Origin: Collinsella sp.
GTDB taxonomy: Bacteria; Actinomycetota; Coriobacteriia; Coriobacteriales; Coriobacteriaceae
Length of the DNA: 64,000 nucleotides
NCBI GenBank assembly: GCA_019413925.1
Contig: DXMY01000007.1
Span: 10,013 to 74,012, forward strand
Direction of reading: 5' to 3'
Shown here: positions 26,175 to 35,195 of the stretch, one piece after another
How positions within the stretch are numbered: position 1 is the first letter of the stretch
How the letters are laid out: each line of letters starts with the position of its first letter
Position numbers and translations under genes: made by a program
The notes under the pieces: generated by a model
Seen by the model: only the letters and a program-made list of their open reading frames with translations
Database searches by the model: none
Told to the model about the DNA's origin: nothing

Positions 26175-28979
26175 GTGAGAGCTGCCACTGTCCTTCGTTC
26201 AGTTATATGTCGCGCCCTGGCCATTGTGCTCGCCGCGCTTGCCGTGCTGAGTTCTATCGCGCCTGTCCAGGCTTTTGCCGCTGACTCTAGCCAGCCAGTC
26301 AAGACGGTCCGCGTTGGTTGGCTCGTCAACAACGAGGGCTTCCAGGACGGCACCCCCGGCGAGCGTCTATCGGGATGGGGTTACGAGTACCTCCAGACCC
26401 TGTCGTACTACACGCCCGGCTGGCGGTACGAATACGTCTCCGGCACCTTCACCGAGCTTATGGACATGCTCGAGGCAGGCGAAATCGACCTCATGCCCAA
26501 CATCTCCTACTCCGAGGAACGCACCCAAAAGCTGCTCTTTTCCTCGAACCCCGAGGGCACCGAGCGCTACTACATCTACGCCAAGCCCGATCGCGACGAC
26601 CTGGCCAAGGGTGACCTCCAAGCGCTCCAGGGCCTTACCATCGGTTGCAACTCCGGTGTTATGCAAACCTTCGTTGGCCAGCAGTGGCTCGCCAACGAAG
26701 GAATCACCTGCACATACAGGGAGTATGACGGAGGCTCCATGCTCTTTGACGCACTCGCAAACGACGAAGTCGACGCCGTCATCATGAACGACACCATCTC
26801 GTCACCCGATGCGTCGCCCATGTTCTACGTTGGCTCGAGTGACTACTATTTTGCCGTCCCCAAAAGCCGCCCCGACCTGATGAACGATATCAATGCCGCC
26901 ATGACGGCAATCGCCCGCGTCAACCCACGTTATAACGACGAGGTCAAGGCGAATTACTCGGCCCAAAACAGCGGCTCATCATCGCTCACTGGCCCCGAGC
27001 GCTCCTGGCTCAAAGCAAACGACAACACCATCACGATCGGCTATCTTAAAAACAAACTCCCCTACTGCACGCAAAATGACGACGGCGAAATGGAAGGGTC
27101 GCTCGCCTCGCTTGCGACGACGCTACACGATAAATTTGGCATTACGGTCAAAACCGTCGCCTTTGATAGCTACAAGATGATGTCAAAGGCCCTGTCAAAG
27201 GGAAGCATAGACGTTGCGCTGCCGGTATACCGAGATTACTGGTTTGCCGAGCAAACAGGCGTTGTGCAGTCGATATCGTTGGGGACCATATCCCTCACCG
27301 CCATCTACACCGGCAGCAACCTGAACAAAGACCTTCAGAACATCGCCTGTACCAAATCATCGTTTGTCAACAAAAATGCACTTGAAAGCCTGTTCCCCAC
27401 AGCGACCGTAACCGAATACCAATCCGACGATGAAGCGTTCGACGCCCTCAGGAAGGGAACGGCGCACTGCATCGTCGCTCCCAGTTCACGCGTAAAAACC
27501 ATCGGTGACCGTTACGATCTCGAGGACTGCGAGACGGTCGAGCTCCCTGACACCTGTGAGCTCTCGTGCTGGATTTCGCGCGGAAAGCCCGAGCTGCTGG
27601 GAATCATCAACAAGGGCATCATCAATGCCGGAGAATCGCTCTCCGCAAGCAATTTCTCCTCCACGTCGTACACGGCCCATGAATCCAACACGCTTCAATT
27701 CCTTTATCGCAACCGCACCGCCATTGCAGCTACCCTCATCGGTATGTTGTCGGTCGGCATCGTCCTGCTCATCTGGGCGCTCGTGCGCGCTCGAACCGAG
27801 CGCAAAAAAGCCGATGCTGCCAACGCCGCTAAGACGGCATTCCTCACGCGCATGAGCCACGACATCCGAACGCCGCTCAACGGTATCCTGGGCCTTATCG
27901 AGATCGAGGAATTGAAGGAAGGCGATATCCAGGTCGCCCGCGAGAGCCGTGCCAAGGCGCGCGTTGCCGCCAATCACCTGCTCTCGCTGATCAACGACAT
28001 CCTCGAGATGGGCAAAATCGAAGACCGCAAGCTAACACTGGAGCATACGCCTTTTAACCTCAAAGAGCTCTGTGATAATACGCTGGTGCTGTGCAAGCTC
28101 CGCGCGTCCAGTAACGGCATCACCATGCAGGACAATAGTCTGCCGTACGCCACGGGGCCATACATGATCGGCAGTCCCACCCATATCCGACAGATCATGA
28201 TCAACCTATTAGACAACAGCATTAAGTACAACAAGCACGGCGGCTCCGTCACCTTTAGCTCAAAGACCAAGCCACTCGATAACGGGCGCGCGCTCTTTTG
28301 CTTTAGCGTTTCGGATACCGGCATTGGCATGACTCCCAAGTTTTTAAAGCATATCTATGAGCCGTTTGCCCAAGAAGGTGACGATGCGCGCAGCAAGTTC
28401 CAAGGAACCGGCATGGGCATGCCAATCGTCAAGTCGCTTATTGAACTGATGGGCGGTACGATTGAGATTTCGAGTGAGGTTGGCGTGGGGAGTACGTTCA
28501 ACGTCCAGATTCCGCTCGATATCGACAAGAACCCTCAGGCGCGGGCAGATACGGTCGAGAGGGTGCTCGACTGCTCGCTCGCCGACATGAACGTGTTGCT
28601 CGCCGAAGACAACGAATTGAATGCCGAGATTGCCCAGACGCTGCTAGAATCCGAGGGCGTCGTGGTCACCTGCGCCGCCAATGGCAACGAAGTCGTCGAT
28701 CTGTACCTGTCACATCCCGCCGGCAGCTTCGATGCGATTCTGATGGACATCATGATGCCGGGCATGGACGGCTATGAGGCAACCCGCGCAATTCGTCTGA
28801 GCGAGAAGGTCGATGCAGCCGATATCCCCATCATCGCGCTCACCGCCAACGCCTTTGCCGAGGACGCCAAGGCGGCACACGATGCCGGCATGAACGCCCA
28901 TCTGTCCAAACCGCTCGACTTTAACAAGCTCAAAAACATACTCGCCCGCATCAAGAAAAACGGATCCGTTTCGCTATAG
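26175..28979 (+). CDS. BvgS-like hybrid sensor histidine kinase
   Basis: About 934 residues. After a signal sequence come two tandem SBP_bac_3-like periplasmic domains (about 45-265 and 285-490), one membrane helix near 530, a HisKA domain with SHDIRTPLNGI, a HATPase domain (NLLDNSIKYN; DTGIGM; GTGMGMPIV) and a receiver domain with the phospho-Asp in ILMDIMMPGMDG. No Hpt or HTH domain is seen, so a separate phosphotransfer protein and regulator are expected elsewhere. A GTG start at 26175 fits the AGGA site better than the TTG beside it. Ligand unknown. Confidence 0.85.
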   Translation: MRAATVLRSVICRALAIVLAALAVLSSIAPVQAFAADSSQPVKTVRVGWLVNNEGFQDGTPGERLSGWGYEYLQTLSYYTPGWRYEYVSGTFTELMDMLEAGEIDLMPNISYSEERTQKLLFSSNPEGTERYYIYAKPDRDDLAKGDLQALQGLTIGCNSGVMQTFVGQQWLANEGITCTYREYDGGSMLFDALANDEVDAVIMNDTISSPDASPMFYVGSSDYYFAVPKSRPDLMNDINAAMTAIARVNPRYNDEVKANYSAQNSGSSSLTGPERSWLKANDNTITIGYLKNKLPYCTQNDDGEMEGSLASLATTLHDKFGITVKTVAFDSYKMMSKALSKGSIDVALPVYRDYWFAEQTGVVQSISLGTISLTAIYTGSNLNKDLQNIACTKSSFVNKNALESLFPTATVTEYQSDDEAFDALRKGTAHCIVAPSSRVKTIGDRYDLEDCETVELPDTCELSCWISRGKPELLGIINKGIINAGESLSASNFSSTSYTAHESNTLQFLYRNRTAIAATLIGMLSVGIVLLIWALVRARTERKKADAANAAKTAFLTRMSHDIRTPLNGILGLIEIEELKEGDIQVARESRAKARVAANHLLSLINDILEMGKIEDRKLTLEHTPFNLKELCDNTLVLCKLRASSNGITMQDNSLPYATGPYMIGSPTHIRQIMINLLDNSIKYNKHGGSVTFSSKTKPLDNGRALFCFSVSDTGIGMTPKFLKHIYEPFAQEGDDARSKFQGTGMGMPIVKSLIELMGGTIEISSEVGVGSTFNVQIPLDIDKNPQARADTVERVLDCSLADMNVLLAEDNELNAEIAQTLLESEGVVVTCAANGNEVVDLYLSHPAGSFDAILMDIMMPGMDGYEATRAIRLSEKVDAADIPIIALTANAFAEDAKAAHDAGMNAHLSKPLDFNKLKNILARIKKNGSVSL

Positions 28980-29021
28980 TTTGTGCTCAATCACCACGCA
29001 CGACCAGAAAGGAAACCAACG

Positions 29022-29501
29022 ATGTTTAGGCCCTTACGTCGAAAGAAACGCGCCATCACTGACGAGGAAGCGCGCGAACTGCTCGCTACCTGCAAGCGCG
29101 GCGTCTTTGCCGTCAACGGCGACGATGGCTACCCGTACGCCATTCCCGTCAACTACTTCTTTGACGCCGAGCACGACAAGATTTATTTCCATGGCGCCAA
29201 GGCTGGCCACAAGGTCGACGCACTCAAGCGCGATGACAAGGTCTGCTTTACCGTTTACGGCAACGAGTGGTACAAGGACGGTGACTGGGCTCCCTACGTT
29301 ATGAGTACCGTAGTCTTTGGCCGTTGTCGCCTGGCGAATGACACCCCCGCGTTTATCGAGGATAAAGTTCGCCAGCTCGCGCTTAAGTACTACCCTTCTG
29401 CCGAAGAAGTCGAAGAGGAAATCGCCAAGGACATTAAGGGCGTCCAGCTCTACGAGATTACGATTGAGCATCTTTGCGGCAAGCAGATTCAAGAAAAATA
29501 A
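29022..29501 (+). CDS. Pyridoxamine 5'-phosphate oxidase family protein (Nim-like)
   Basis: 159 residues. FRPLRRKKRAITDEEARELL and GVFAVNGDDGYPYAIPVNYFF, with FHGAKAGHKVDALKRDDKVC, match the FMN-binding split-barrel proteins related to PNPOx and nitroimidazole-resistance NimA. Probably binds FMN as a flavin reductase; substrate unknown. ATG behind AGAAAGGAAACC. Confidence 0.8.
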   Translation: MFRPLRRKKRAITDEEARELLATCKRGVFAVNGDDGYPYAIPVNYFFDAEHDKIYFHGAKAGHKVDALKRDDKVCFTVYGNEWYKDGDWAPYVMSTVVFGRCRLANDTPAFIEDKVRQLALKYYPSAEEVEEEIAKDIKGVQLYEITIEHLCGKQIQEK

Positions 29502-29596
29502 ACCTCCGCAGCAGGTCTGCGCCCAATGGTTACAGACGTTTTACCATGCGGGACCTTCCAGCCGGCTTGGCAGAAGGCCCCGCATGCAGTGCTCAC

Positions 29597-30811
29597 TTAC
29601 CGTGCATTAAAAACGTAGCGGTCCAAGCGGTCGCACGCTTCCCTTACGCGCGAAAGCGGCAGCGCCAAATTCACGCGAATGTGGCAGGGCCCGTGGAACG
29701 GGCGGCCGTCCTGATACCCCACGCCCACGCGCGCCCCCTCGTCGAGCAACCACTGAATATCGCGGCCATGCTCGCGGCACCACTCGGTGCAGTCCAGAAA
29801 CACCATGTACGTGCCCTGCGGACGCGAATAGGACACGCCCTCAAAATGCTCGTCCACGTAATCGCAGAAGTACTCGATATTGCTGGCAAGCACCTGGTTG
29901 AGCTCGTCCACCCACTCGTAGCCCTGCGGCTGGTAGGCACCGATAAGCGCATGCATGGAGAGGACATTCATCTCGTTGTAGTGAGTCTTGTTGGACACGG
30001 CGCACACGCGGTCGCGCAGCGTCTCGTTGTAGACAATGTGGTAGCTGCCGACCAGGCCCGCCAGGTTGAACGTCTTGCTGGGCGCATAGAGGGCAACCGT
30101 GCGCATGCGGGCGTCCTCGCTCACCGACTGCGTCGGGATATGCTTGTGCCCCGGCAGGATGATATCGGACCAAATCTCGTCCGAGATCACCACGCAATCG
30201 TGCTGGCGATAAATGTCCATAGCGCGCTCGATCTCGTCGCGCTCCCATACGCGGCCGCAGGGATTGTGCGGCGAGCAGAACACCGCGGCATGAATGTGGT
30301 TTTGGGCGAGCTTGCGCTCCATGTCCTCAAAGTCCATACGCCACACGCCTTGATCGTCGAGCTTAAGCGGGCTGTGGACAATGCGATAGCCCGCGGCTTC
30401 GATGGACTTGGTAAAACCGATGTAGGTGGGGCTATGGACCAGCACAGCATCGCCTGGCTGGACATACGCGCGCAACGTCGACACGACACCGCCCAGCACG
30501 CCGTTTTCGTAGCCGATATGCTCAGGCGCCAAGCCCTCAACGCCGTTGCGACGGCTCTGCCATTCGATGATGCGGTCAAAGTACTCGGGACGCGGGTTAA
30601 AGTAGCCAAACATGGGATGCTGGGCGCGCTGAATAATGTGCTCCTGGACCGTGGGCACCGTGGCGAAGTTCATGTCCGCCACCCACATGGGTATGCGGTC
30701 GAAGCCCTCGTCGGGTGCGTTCGGGGCCATACCGGGGATCTCGCCCCAAGAGTCAACGGCAATGGAGTCCATGCCGTGGCGGTCGATAAGCGAGCTAAAG
30801 TCGTATTTCAT
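29597..30811 (-). CDS. MalY/PatB family pyridoxal-phosphate aminotransferase (C-S lyase type)
   Basis: 404 residues. The N-terminal SLIDRHGMDSIAVDSWGEI opening with IPMWVADMNF is the PatB/MalY signature. HNPCGRVW and ISDEIWSD are fold-type-I motifs. The PLP lysine lies in YAPSKTFNLAGL. Such enzymes cleave cystathionine or cysteine conjugates. GGGAGCTCAGC precedes the ATG. Single gene, leftward. Confidence 0.9.
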   Translation of the reverse strand: MKYDFSSLIDRHGMDSIAVDSWGEIPGMAPNAPDEGFDRIPMWVADMNFATVPTVQEHIIQRAQHPMFGYFNPRPEYFDRIIEWQSRRNGVEGLAPEHIGYENGVLGGVVSTLRAYVQPGDAVLVHSPTYIGFTKSIEAAGYRIVHSPLKLDDQGVWRMDFEDMERKLAQNHIHAAVFCSPHNPCGRVWERDEIERAMDIYRQHDCVVISDEIWSDIILPGHKHIPTQSVSEDARMRTVALYAPSKTFNLAGLVGSYHIVYNETLRDRVCAVSNKTHYNEMNVLSMHALIGAYQPQGYEWVDELNQVLASNIEYFCDYVDEHFEGVSYSRPQGTYMVFLDCTEWCREHGRDIQWLLDEGARVGVGYQDGRPFHGPCHIRVNLALPLSRVREACDRLDRYVFNAR

Positions 30812-30924
30812 GCTGAGCTCCCGTGCAAAGCGGATTGTTTTGGTAGGCGTTATTGTCCACCAGCGTGGGCGATTTTGTCATGAGGGTTTGGCGTTGAATT
30901 TGGCGGGCGCCGGCGAATGGCCGG

Positions 30925-31662
30925 CTAGTCCCGCGCGTCGTTGACGGCGATTACCGTCAACCTGGTTCCATCAACCGTAAAGGATATGTCGAGCCCAGCG
31001 TAAGCCAGATGGTAGACGCGGTTTGGCTCGTGTTTGCTACCCGCGCGGCGCGGATCTTGGCGAAGGACCTCTATCAAGCCGGGGAGCTTTGCGGGCGGAA
31101 TCATATCCTGCAGCGCTTGCGGGAACTCGATATCGAGCTCTTGCCACGGAGCATCCTCAATCCAGCCGCCGGTCGCATCTGGATGGCAATCCGCAAACGG
31201 AATGTAGGGCTTAATGTCGTAGATGGGCGTGCCGTCGCGCAGATCGGCCCCCAGCACATGGATGATGGGACCATCGTCGGTGAGCTCGACACGATCAAGC
31301 TTGACGCAGGTGAGCCCGATGGGATTAGGGCGAAACGGACTGCGCGTGGCAAACACGCCCACGCGTTCGGCTCCACCCAGACGCGGCGGGCGCACGGTTT
31401 TCGACCATTTTGCGTTGGTGCCGGACCTGTCCTGCGACTTGGCATCGGCGGCTATGTCCTGAGCCGTGCCGCCGGGCGTTCCGTTTTCGAAGCGCCACAG
31501 CAGCCATAGGTGAGAGAAAGAATCCAGGCCCTCAACCGCTGCGTTGGAGGCAAATTCCGGCTCAAAGACGATGCGCCCCTGCAGATGGGGCGCCAAAAAA
31601 CTGTTGCGCGGAATGCCGAACTTCTGCGGCAGGTCGGTATGTATGTGTGCGATAGGTTCCAT
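30925..31662 (-). CDS. trmO: tRNA (adenine(37)-N6)-methyltransferase TrmO-like
   Basis: 245 residues if started at MEPIAH. FGIPRNSFLAPHLQGRIVF and RSPFRPNPIGL are core TrmO (TsaA/YaeB) motifs; GTPIYDIKPYIPFADC is the catalytic region. TrmO methylates N6-threonylcarbamoyladenosine at position 37 of tRNA. Start uncertain: no strong ribosome site is seen before MEP or the MTG three codons upstream. Reads leftward; next to the divergent TipAS-domain regulator. Confidence 0.85.
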   Translation of the reverse strand: MEPIAHIHTDLPQKFGIPRNSFLAPHLQGRIVFEPEFASNAAVEGLDSFSHLWLLWRFENGTPGGTAQDIAADAKSQDRSGTNAKWSKTVRPPRLGGAERVGVFATRSPFRPNPIGLTCVKLDRVELTDDGPIIHVLGADLRDGTPIYDIKPYIPFADCHPDATGGWIEDAPWQELDIEFPQALQDMIPPAKLPGLIEVLRQDPRRAGSKHEPNRVYHLAYAGLDISFTVDGTRLTVIAVNDARD

Positions 31663-31802
31663 GCCGGTCATTGTACGGCACAGGCGCGCGGGGCGCAGGC
31701 TGCGATTCTCTCTCATCGTCACCTGCATGCAACCAACGGTTGCTTGGAAGGACATCGGCTGCCGCGTATGCTTAAGCCAACAAGCACCAGAAAGGAGCCG
31801 TC

Positions 31803-32630
31803 ATGGCCTTTGCAGAAAAACTCATCGCCGTCCGCCGCGCCAACAACCTTACCCAAGAGCAGCTCGCCGCCAAGCTCTACGTCACGCGCCAAGCCGTGAG
31901 CCGTTGGGAGCGCGGCGAAGTCACCCCGGGCATCGACATGATGAAGCTCATTGCCGCCGTTACCGGAGAGCCACTGTCGCACCTGCTCGAAATGCCCGAG
32001 CACTATTGTCAGAGCTGCGGCATGGTGCTCACGCCCGACGACTGCGGCACCGATGCCGCGGGCGCCACGACCGACCATTACTGCAAGTGGTGCTACGACC
32101 GCGGCAAGTACACCTACGACACCACAATGGAAGCAATGATCGAGGATTGTGCCCCGCGCCTGGCACAAAACACCGGCATGTCGCTCGATGAAGCCGTCTC
32201 GCTCATGGGCGCCGTGCTGCCGCAACTGGAGCGCTGGCGCTCCGTGCAAGAAAACGAGGAGCGCTACGGTGCCGAGGCGCGAGCGCGCTATGGCGACGAG
32301 GCGATCGATATGGCAAACGAGTCGTTGCTGGATATGGACCCTCAGACCTGGAACGACATGAAAGAACTCGAGCGCGCAATTTTGGGCCAGCTCTCGATTG
32401 CCATGGAAGACGGCGACCCCAAAAGCATCGAGGCTCAAAAACTTGTTGCGATGCATCGTCGTTGGATTAGCCTCAACTGGGGACGCGAGCCCCAAGACGA
32501 AGCGTACCTGGGGCTCGCCCGCGGCTACCTTGCCGACCAGCGTTTTGTTGACTACTACGACAAACCCTGCGGCACCGGGGCCACGGCGTTTTTGGTTCAG
32601 GTTATCGAGTCGTCGCTAATTCGCGCATAG
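31803..32630 (+). CDS. HTH/zinc-ribbon/TipAS-domain regulator
   Basis: 275 residues in three parts. Residues 5-62 are an XRE HTH (EKLIAVRRANNLTQEQLAAK; TRQAVSRWERGEVTPG). Residues about 65-102 are a cysteine-rich zinc ribbon (CQSCGM...CKWCYDRG). The C-terminal about 120 residues resemble the TipAS/albicidin-binding domain: RYGDEAIDMANESLLDM, then the AMEDGDPKSIEAQKLVAMHR segment and a final YLADQRFVDYYDKPCGTGAT. TipAS binds thiopeptide antibiotics in Streptomyces, so a peptide-drug-sensing role is inferred. AAAGGAGCCGTC precedes the ATG. Good domain match; ligand unproven. Confidence 0.8.
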   Translation: MAFAEKLIAVRRANNLTQEQLAAKLYVTRQAVSRWERGEVTPGIDMMKLIAAVTGEPLSHLLEMPEHYCQSCGMVLTPDDCGTDAAGATTDHYCKWCYDRGKYTYDTTMEAMIEDCAPRLAQNTGMSLDEAVSLMGAVLPQLERWRSVQENEERYGAEARARYGDEAIDMANESLLDMDPQTWNDMKELERAILGQLSIAMEDGDPKSIEAQKLVAMHRRWISLNWGREPQDEAYLGLARGYLADQRFVDYYDKPCGTGATAFLVQVIESSLIRA

Positions 32631-32681
32631 ACCGCGGCGGCTTTGGGTATCTCAATCGAAACCTCAACCGATTGGAGACCT

Positions 32682-32927
32682 ATGGCTACTGATCACGAGC
32701 TCGTGCTGTACGTTATGACCGGCTGCCCGTATTGCATAAAGGTCAAGCGTTTCCTGGCCGATAACGGCGTGACCATCCCCGAGCGCAACATCTCGACCGA
32801 TCCCGATGCCGAGCAGACGCTTATCGCCATCGGCGGCAAGCGCCAGGTTCCCTGCCTGTTCATCGACGGAAAGCCGCTCTACGAGTCGGGCGACATTATC
32901 GCGTGGGTACAGAAGAACCTGCTCTAG
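32682..32927 (+). CDS. Glutaredoxin
   Basis: 81 residues. The CPYC active site lies near residue 15 in VMTGCPYCIKVKRFL; KRQVPCLFIDGKPLYESGDI supplies the cis-proline loop and glutathione-site residues. Reduces disulfides in the cytoplasm. Starts after TTGGAG, 51 bp after the HTH/TipAS gene and probably cotranscribed. Confidence 0.9.
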   Translation: MATDHELVLYVMTGCPYCIKVKRFLADNGVTIPERNISTDPDAEQTLIAIGGKRQVPCLFIDGKPLYESGDIIAWVQKNLL

Positions 32928-32971
32928 TACGCAATTGCAGTCGGCTCGCCCCGACGTCCAAGCCCATACGA

Positions 32972-33042
32972 CCCAAACATGTACGCCAGCATCCAAAGTT
33001 GACGTTTTTCGACATCTTTGGATGCTGGTGTATAGCTTTTTG
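32972..33042. repeat. TACGCCAGCATCCAAAG hairpin, copy 1
   Basis: GTACGCCAGCATCCAAAG and CTTTGGATGCTGGTGTA flank a loop containing TTTTTCGACAT. It is about 90% identical to the copy at 34086-34155. Copy 2 has perfect 17-bp arms; this copy has one mismatch. Confidence 0.85.
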
Positions 33043-33060
33043 CATGGGCCCGGCACAGGC

Positions 33061-33090
33061 AGTCATTGGGGACGTTCTTAAATGACTAGT
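33061..33090. repeat. GGGGACGTTC element
   Basis: AGTCATTGGGGACGTTCTTA followed by AATGACTAGT. Same family as 26022-26105 and 34161-34215. It follows hairpin copy 1 by less than 20 bp, as it does hairpin copy 2 at 34161, so hairpin and element form a composite unit. Confidence 0.8.
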
Positions 33091-33158
33091 TGTTTGAGAC
33101 AGCCATTGGATTATGGCTGTTTGAGGCCATCTGACGTCTCTGGAAAGGGCTCCTTAGA

Positions 33159-33398
33159 GGACCGTGTTCAAAAAATGGCAAATATGAGTACTGCTACTTG
33201 TTTAGTAACAGTGATTTTAATCATTTCAGGGATCATTCAACGCCCCAAGCGCCCACAGACGGCGTTATTTCTCCCCATATGTTCAATAAAAGAGACGCCT
33301 AATGGTATTTAATCTCATCAGAGACCTCATTTTTGAACAAAATAAATGCAACCATAATGGCAACAGTACTCATATTTGCCCTTTTTTGCACACAGTCC
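33159..33398. repeat. 240-bp imperfect palindromic element
   Basis: The left arm starts GGACCGTGTTCAAAAAATGG (33159-33197) and the right arm is its reverse complement at 33360-33398, about 34 of 39 matching. The interior is AT-rich with no gene. Both arms contain AAATATGAGTACTG. It could be a non-autonomous mobile element or a structured RNA. Confidence 0.7.
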
Positions 33399-33497
33399 TC
33401 CAGAATAGTCGTTAGGAACGACTCAAAATGGCAATTCCGGCACTTAGACGCTCTCTTCTTGAATGACTAGTTGTTAAAGAACACTCAGCGACTACTC

Positions 33498-33526
33498 CAA
33501 TTCGCGACACACTGTGTCGCGAATTG
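33498..33526. repeat. 29-bp perfect palindrome
   Basis: CAATTCGCGACACA and TGTGTCGCGAATTG face each other around one base. Perfect symmetry of this length suggests a binding site or transposon end rather than a hairpin, since the centre leaves almost no loop. Confidence 0.7.
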
Positions 33527-33722
33527 AGCTGTTCTCACCACCGAAGACCGGTGAAAGCTCCTGGCCAGAATCTCGATAGTTTGTTAAAGTGCCCCCTCTG
33601 CAGGTTCAATGAGCGCTCATGTTCCAGACTAGCAAGTGAAGAAATATCGAAGCCATCGATGCTCATTTCCTATCGAAAAAACTAGTCAATACACGCTAAT
33701 TAGCTTGATAAACTGCTTGTAT

Positions 33723-33751
33723 TTTTGTCTACAAAACTGTATACAAAAAGA
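33723..33751. promoter_or_regulatory. Candidate RHH operator
   Basis: TTTTGTCTACAAAA and the following GTATACAAAAA sit about 50-75 bp before the ribbon-helix-helix gene. Antitoxin-type RHH proteins usually bind such short dyads in their own promoter. Confidence 0.45.
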
Positions 33752-33799
33752 GATTCCGGTAACCAGCGCTCGACATTATGTCAATCGATAGGAGGCGCT

Positions 33800-34066
33800 A
33801 TGGACGCTAAGCAGCTCGAAAAGATGATGGGGTTTGCTCCCGGAAAGCTGGAAAAGGCTGCGGAGGCATACGAAAAAGATGAGTGGCCGAAGGGTCGCAC
33901 CATCAAGTTGGGAAGGCCGCCGATTTCCGATGAGCCAAGCGCTGTTTTATCGGCACGTGTGGGTGAGTCTGTTCTTGAAGCTTTTGACGCAAAAGCAAAG
34001 CGCCATGGGCAAACACGCACGGAGCGACTCAGAGAGCTCATCGCGCTCGATGCAATGATTGCTTAG
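33800..34066 (+). CDS. Ribbon-helix-helix protein (antitoxin-like)
   Basis: 88 residues. The N-terminus is helical and charged; the C-terminal half (SAVLSARVGESVLEAFDAKA; TRTERLRELIALDAMIA) looks like an RHH/CopG DNA-binding domain, with one beta strand and two helices. ATAGGAGGCGCT precedes the ATG. No adjacent toxin ORF is seen, so it may be an orphan antitoxin or a small regulator. It stands alone inside a 1.1-kb segment bounded by two copies of the hairpin plus GGGGACGTTC unit. Confidence 0.7.
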   Translation: MDAKQLEKMMGFAPGKLEKAAEAYEKDEWPKGRTIKLGRPPISDEPSAVLSARVGESVLEAFDAKAKRHGQTRTERLRELIALDAMIA

Positions 34067-34085
34067 ACTCCACTCCCCCGCCGAA

Positions 34086-34155
34086 CCAAACATGTACGCC
34101 AGCATCCAAAGTCGACATTTTTCGACATCTTTGGATGCTGGCGTACAGCTTTTCC
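34086..34155. repeat. TACGCCAGCATCCAAAG hairpin, copy 2
   Basis: Perfect 17-bp arms (34095-34111 and 34129-34145) with a TTTTTCGACAT-containing loop. Same orientation as copy 1, 1.1 kb away. Confidence 0.9.
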
Positions 34156-34160
34156 AACAT

Positions 34161-34215
34161 AATCATCGGGGACGTTCTTAAATGACTAGTCGTTAAAGAA
34201 CGTCCCCAATGACTA
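34161..34215. repeat. GGGGACGTTC element, inverted pair
   Basis: TCATCGGGGACGTTCTTAAA and AAGAACGTCCCCAATGACTA face each other around an ACTAGTCG joint. Nearly abuts the stop of the Dus gene (34219-34217). Confidence 0.85.
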
Positions 34216-34216
34216 A

Positions 34217-35170
34217 CTAGCCGTGGAAGCGGGCTATGGGCGCAAATGGCTGCTCGCGAAAGACTCGATCGACGGCGGCGCGGTATTCGTCTACCTTTTT
34301 GGTCTTGCGCACGAGCTTGTGAGCGGTCGCGGGATCGGCGAAGGCGCATTTGGCGTAGAACCACCACTCCTTCATGCGAAAGACCGCGTTGCCCCCAATC
34401 TCGTCCGCATAGGCCGCAAACAGCGTGTCGTGGAAGCGCTGCAGTTCAGCGGCCGTGGCAGCAGGGCCGCCCTTAACCATGCGAGCCAGCGCTGGGTTCG
34501 CAAGCAAGCCGCGCCCCAGCATTACATGGCGCGTGCCGGGATAGGCCTCCACCAGCGCATCCATGTCCTCAAGATCAAAGATATCGCCGTTATACGCCAC
34601 GGGAAACGGCGCCCGCTCCAGCGTCGCGCCGTAAAACTCTTTGCGTGGCGAGCCCGTATAGCGGTCCTTTTGCACGCGCGGATGCACGATCAGCTCTGTC
34701 AGCGGCATACGGCAATAGAGGTCGAGCACGCGTTCGTACTCGTCGTCGCATTCGAGCCCCAGCCTGGTCTTGACCGACACCGGCAAGGGTGAGCGTTCGC
34801 ACACGTCGCTCAAAAACACCTCGAGCTCATCCAAGTTGCGCAGAAAGCCCGAACCCTTACCCTTCGCGACAACCGTACCCGAGGGGCAACCAAGGTTGAG
34901 GTTGACCTCGCGGTACCCCATATCGGCAAGCACCTGCGCCGCCCACACAAACTCGTCCGCATTCTTGGACATCAGCTGAGGCACCACGTTAAGCCCCTGG
35001 TTATTGGCAGGATCGATCTCCTTAAACGCCTTGCCGCCAAAGCGGTTTCCCACCCGCGGCGGCGGCAAAAACGGCGTGTAGTAGCAATCAAGCGCGCCGA
35101 AGCACTCCGCATGCACGCGACGGAATACATGCCCGGTAATCCCCTCCATAGGGGCCAGCGAAAGGATCAT
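34217..35170 (-). CDS. tRNA-dihydrouridine synthase
   Basis: 317 residues. LAPMEGITGHVFR (FMN site), the catalytic Cys in NLNLGCPSGTVVAKGKGSGFL, VSVKTRLG, HPRVQKDRYTG and MLGRGLLANPALAR are standard Dus motifs. The enzyme reduces uridine to dihydrouridine in tRNA with FMN and NADPH. Subfamily (A/B/C) not assigned. Stop nearly abuts the GGGGACGTTC repeat. Confidence 0.9.
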   Translation of the reverse strand: MILSLAPMEGITGHVFRRVHAECFGALDCYYTPFLPPPRVGNRFGGKAFKEIDPANNQGLNVVPQLMSKNADEFVWAAQVLADMGYREVNLNLGCPSGTVVAKGKGSGFLRNLDELEVFLSDVCERSPLPVSVKTRLGLECDDEYERVLDLYCRMPLTELIVHPRVQKDRYTGSPRKEFYGATLERAPFPVAYNGDIFDLEDMDALVEAYPGTRHVMLGRGLLANPALARMVKGGPAATAAELQRFHDTLFAAYADEIGGNAVFRMKEWWFYAKCAFADPATAHKLVRKTKKVDEYRAAVDRVFREQPFAPIARFHG

Positions 35171-35195
35171 CTACTCTTCTCTCATATCAACGAAC

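Larger units (their letters stand above)
32928..33799. other. Repeat-rich, low-GC intergenic region
   Basis: About 870 bp without a credible gene. It contains, in order, a hairpin copy (32972-33042), a GGGGACGTTC copy (33061-33090), a 240-bp imperfect palindrome (33159-33398), a degenerate ACTAGT repeat (33453-33494) and a 29-bp palindrome (33498-33526), then AT-rich DNA leading to the RHH gene. The rightward 76-codon frame at 33082 runs through the repeats and is not a convincing gene. Confidence 0.6.

Noticed and set aside
29474..30883. 469-codon rightward frame opposite the aminotransferase
   Set aside because: Antisense shadow; the leftward frame has all PLP-enzyme motifs.
33082..33312. 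76-codon rightward frame in the repeat region
   Set aside because: Runs through repeat sequence; no ribosome site; hydrophobic middle is a by-product of AT-rich DNA.
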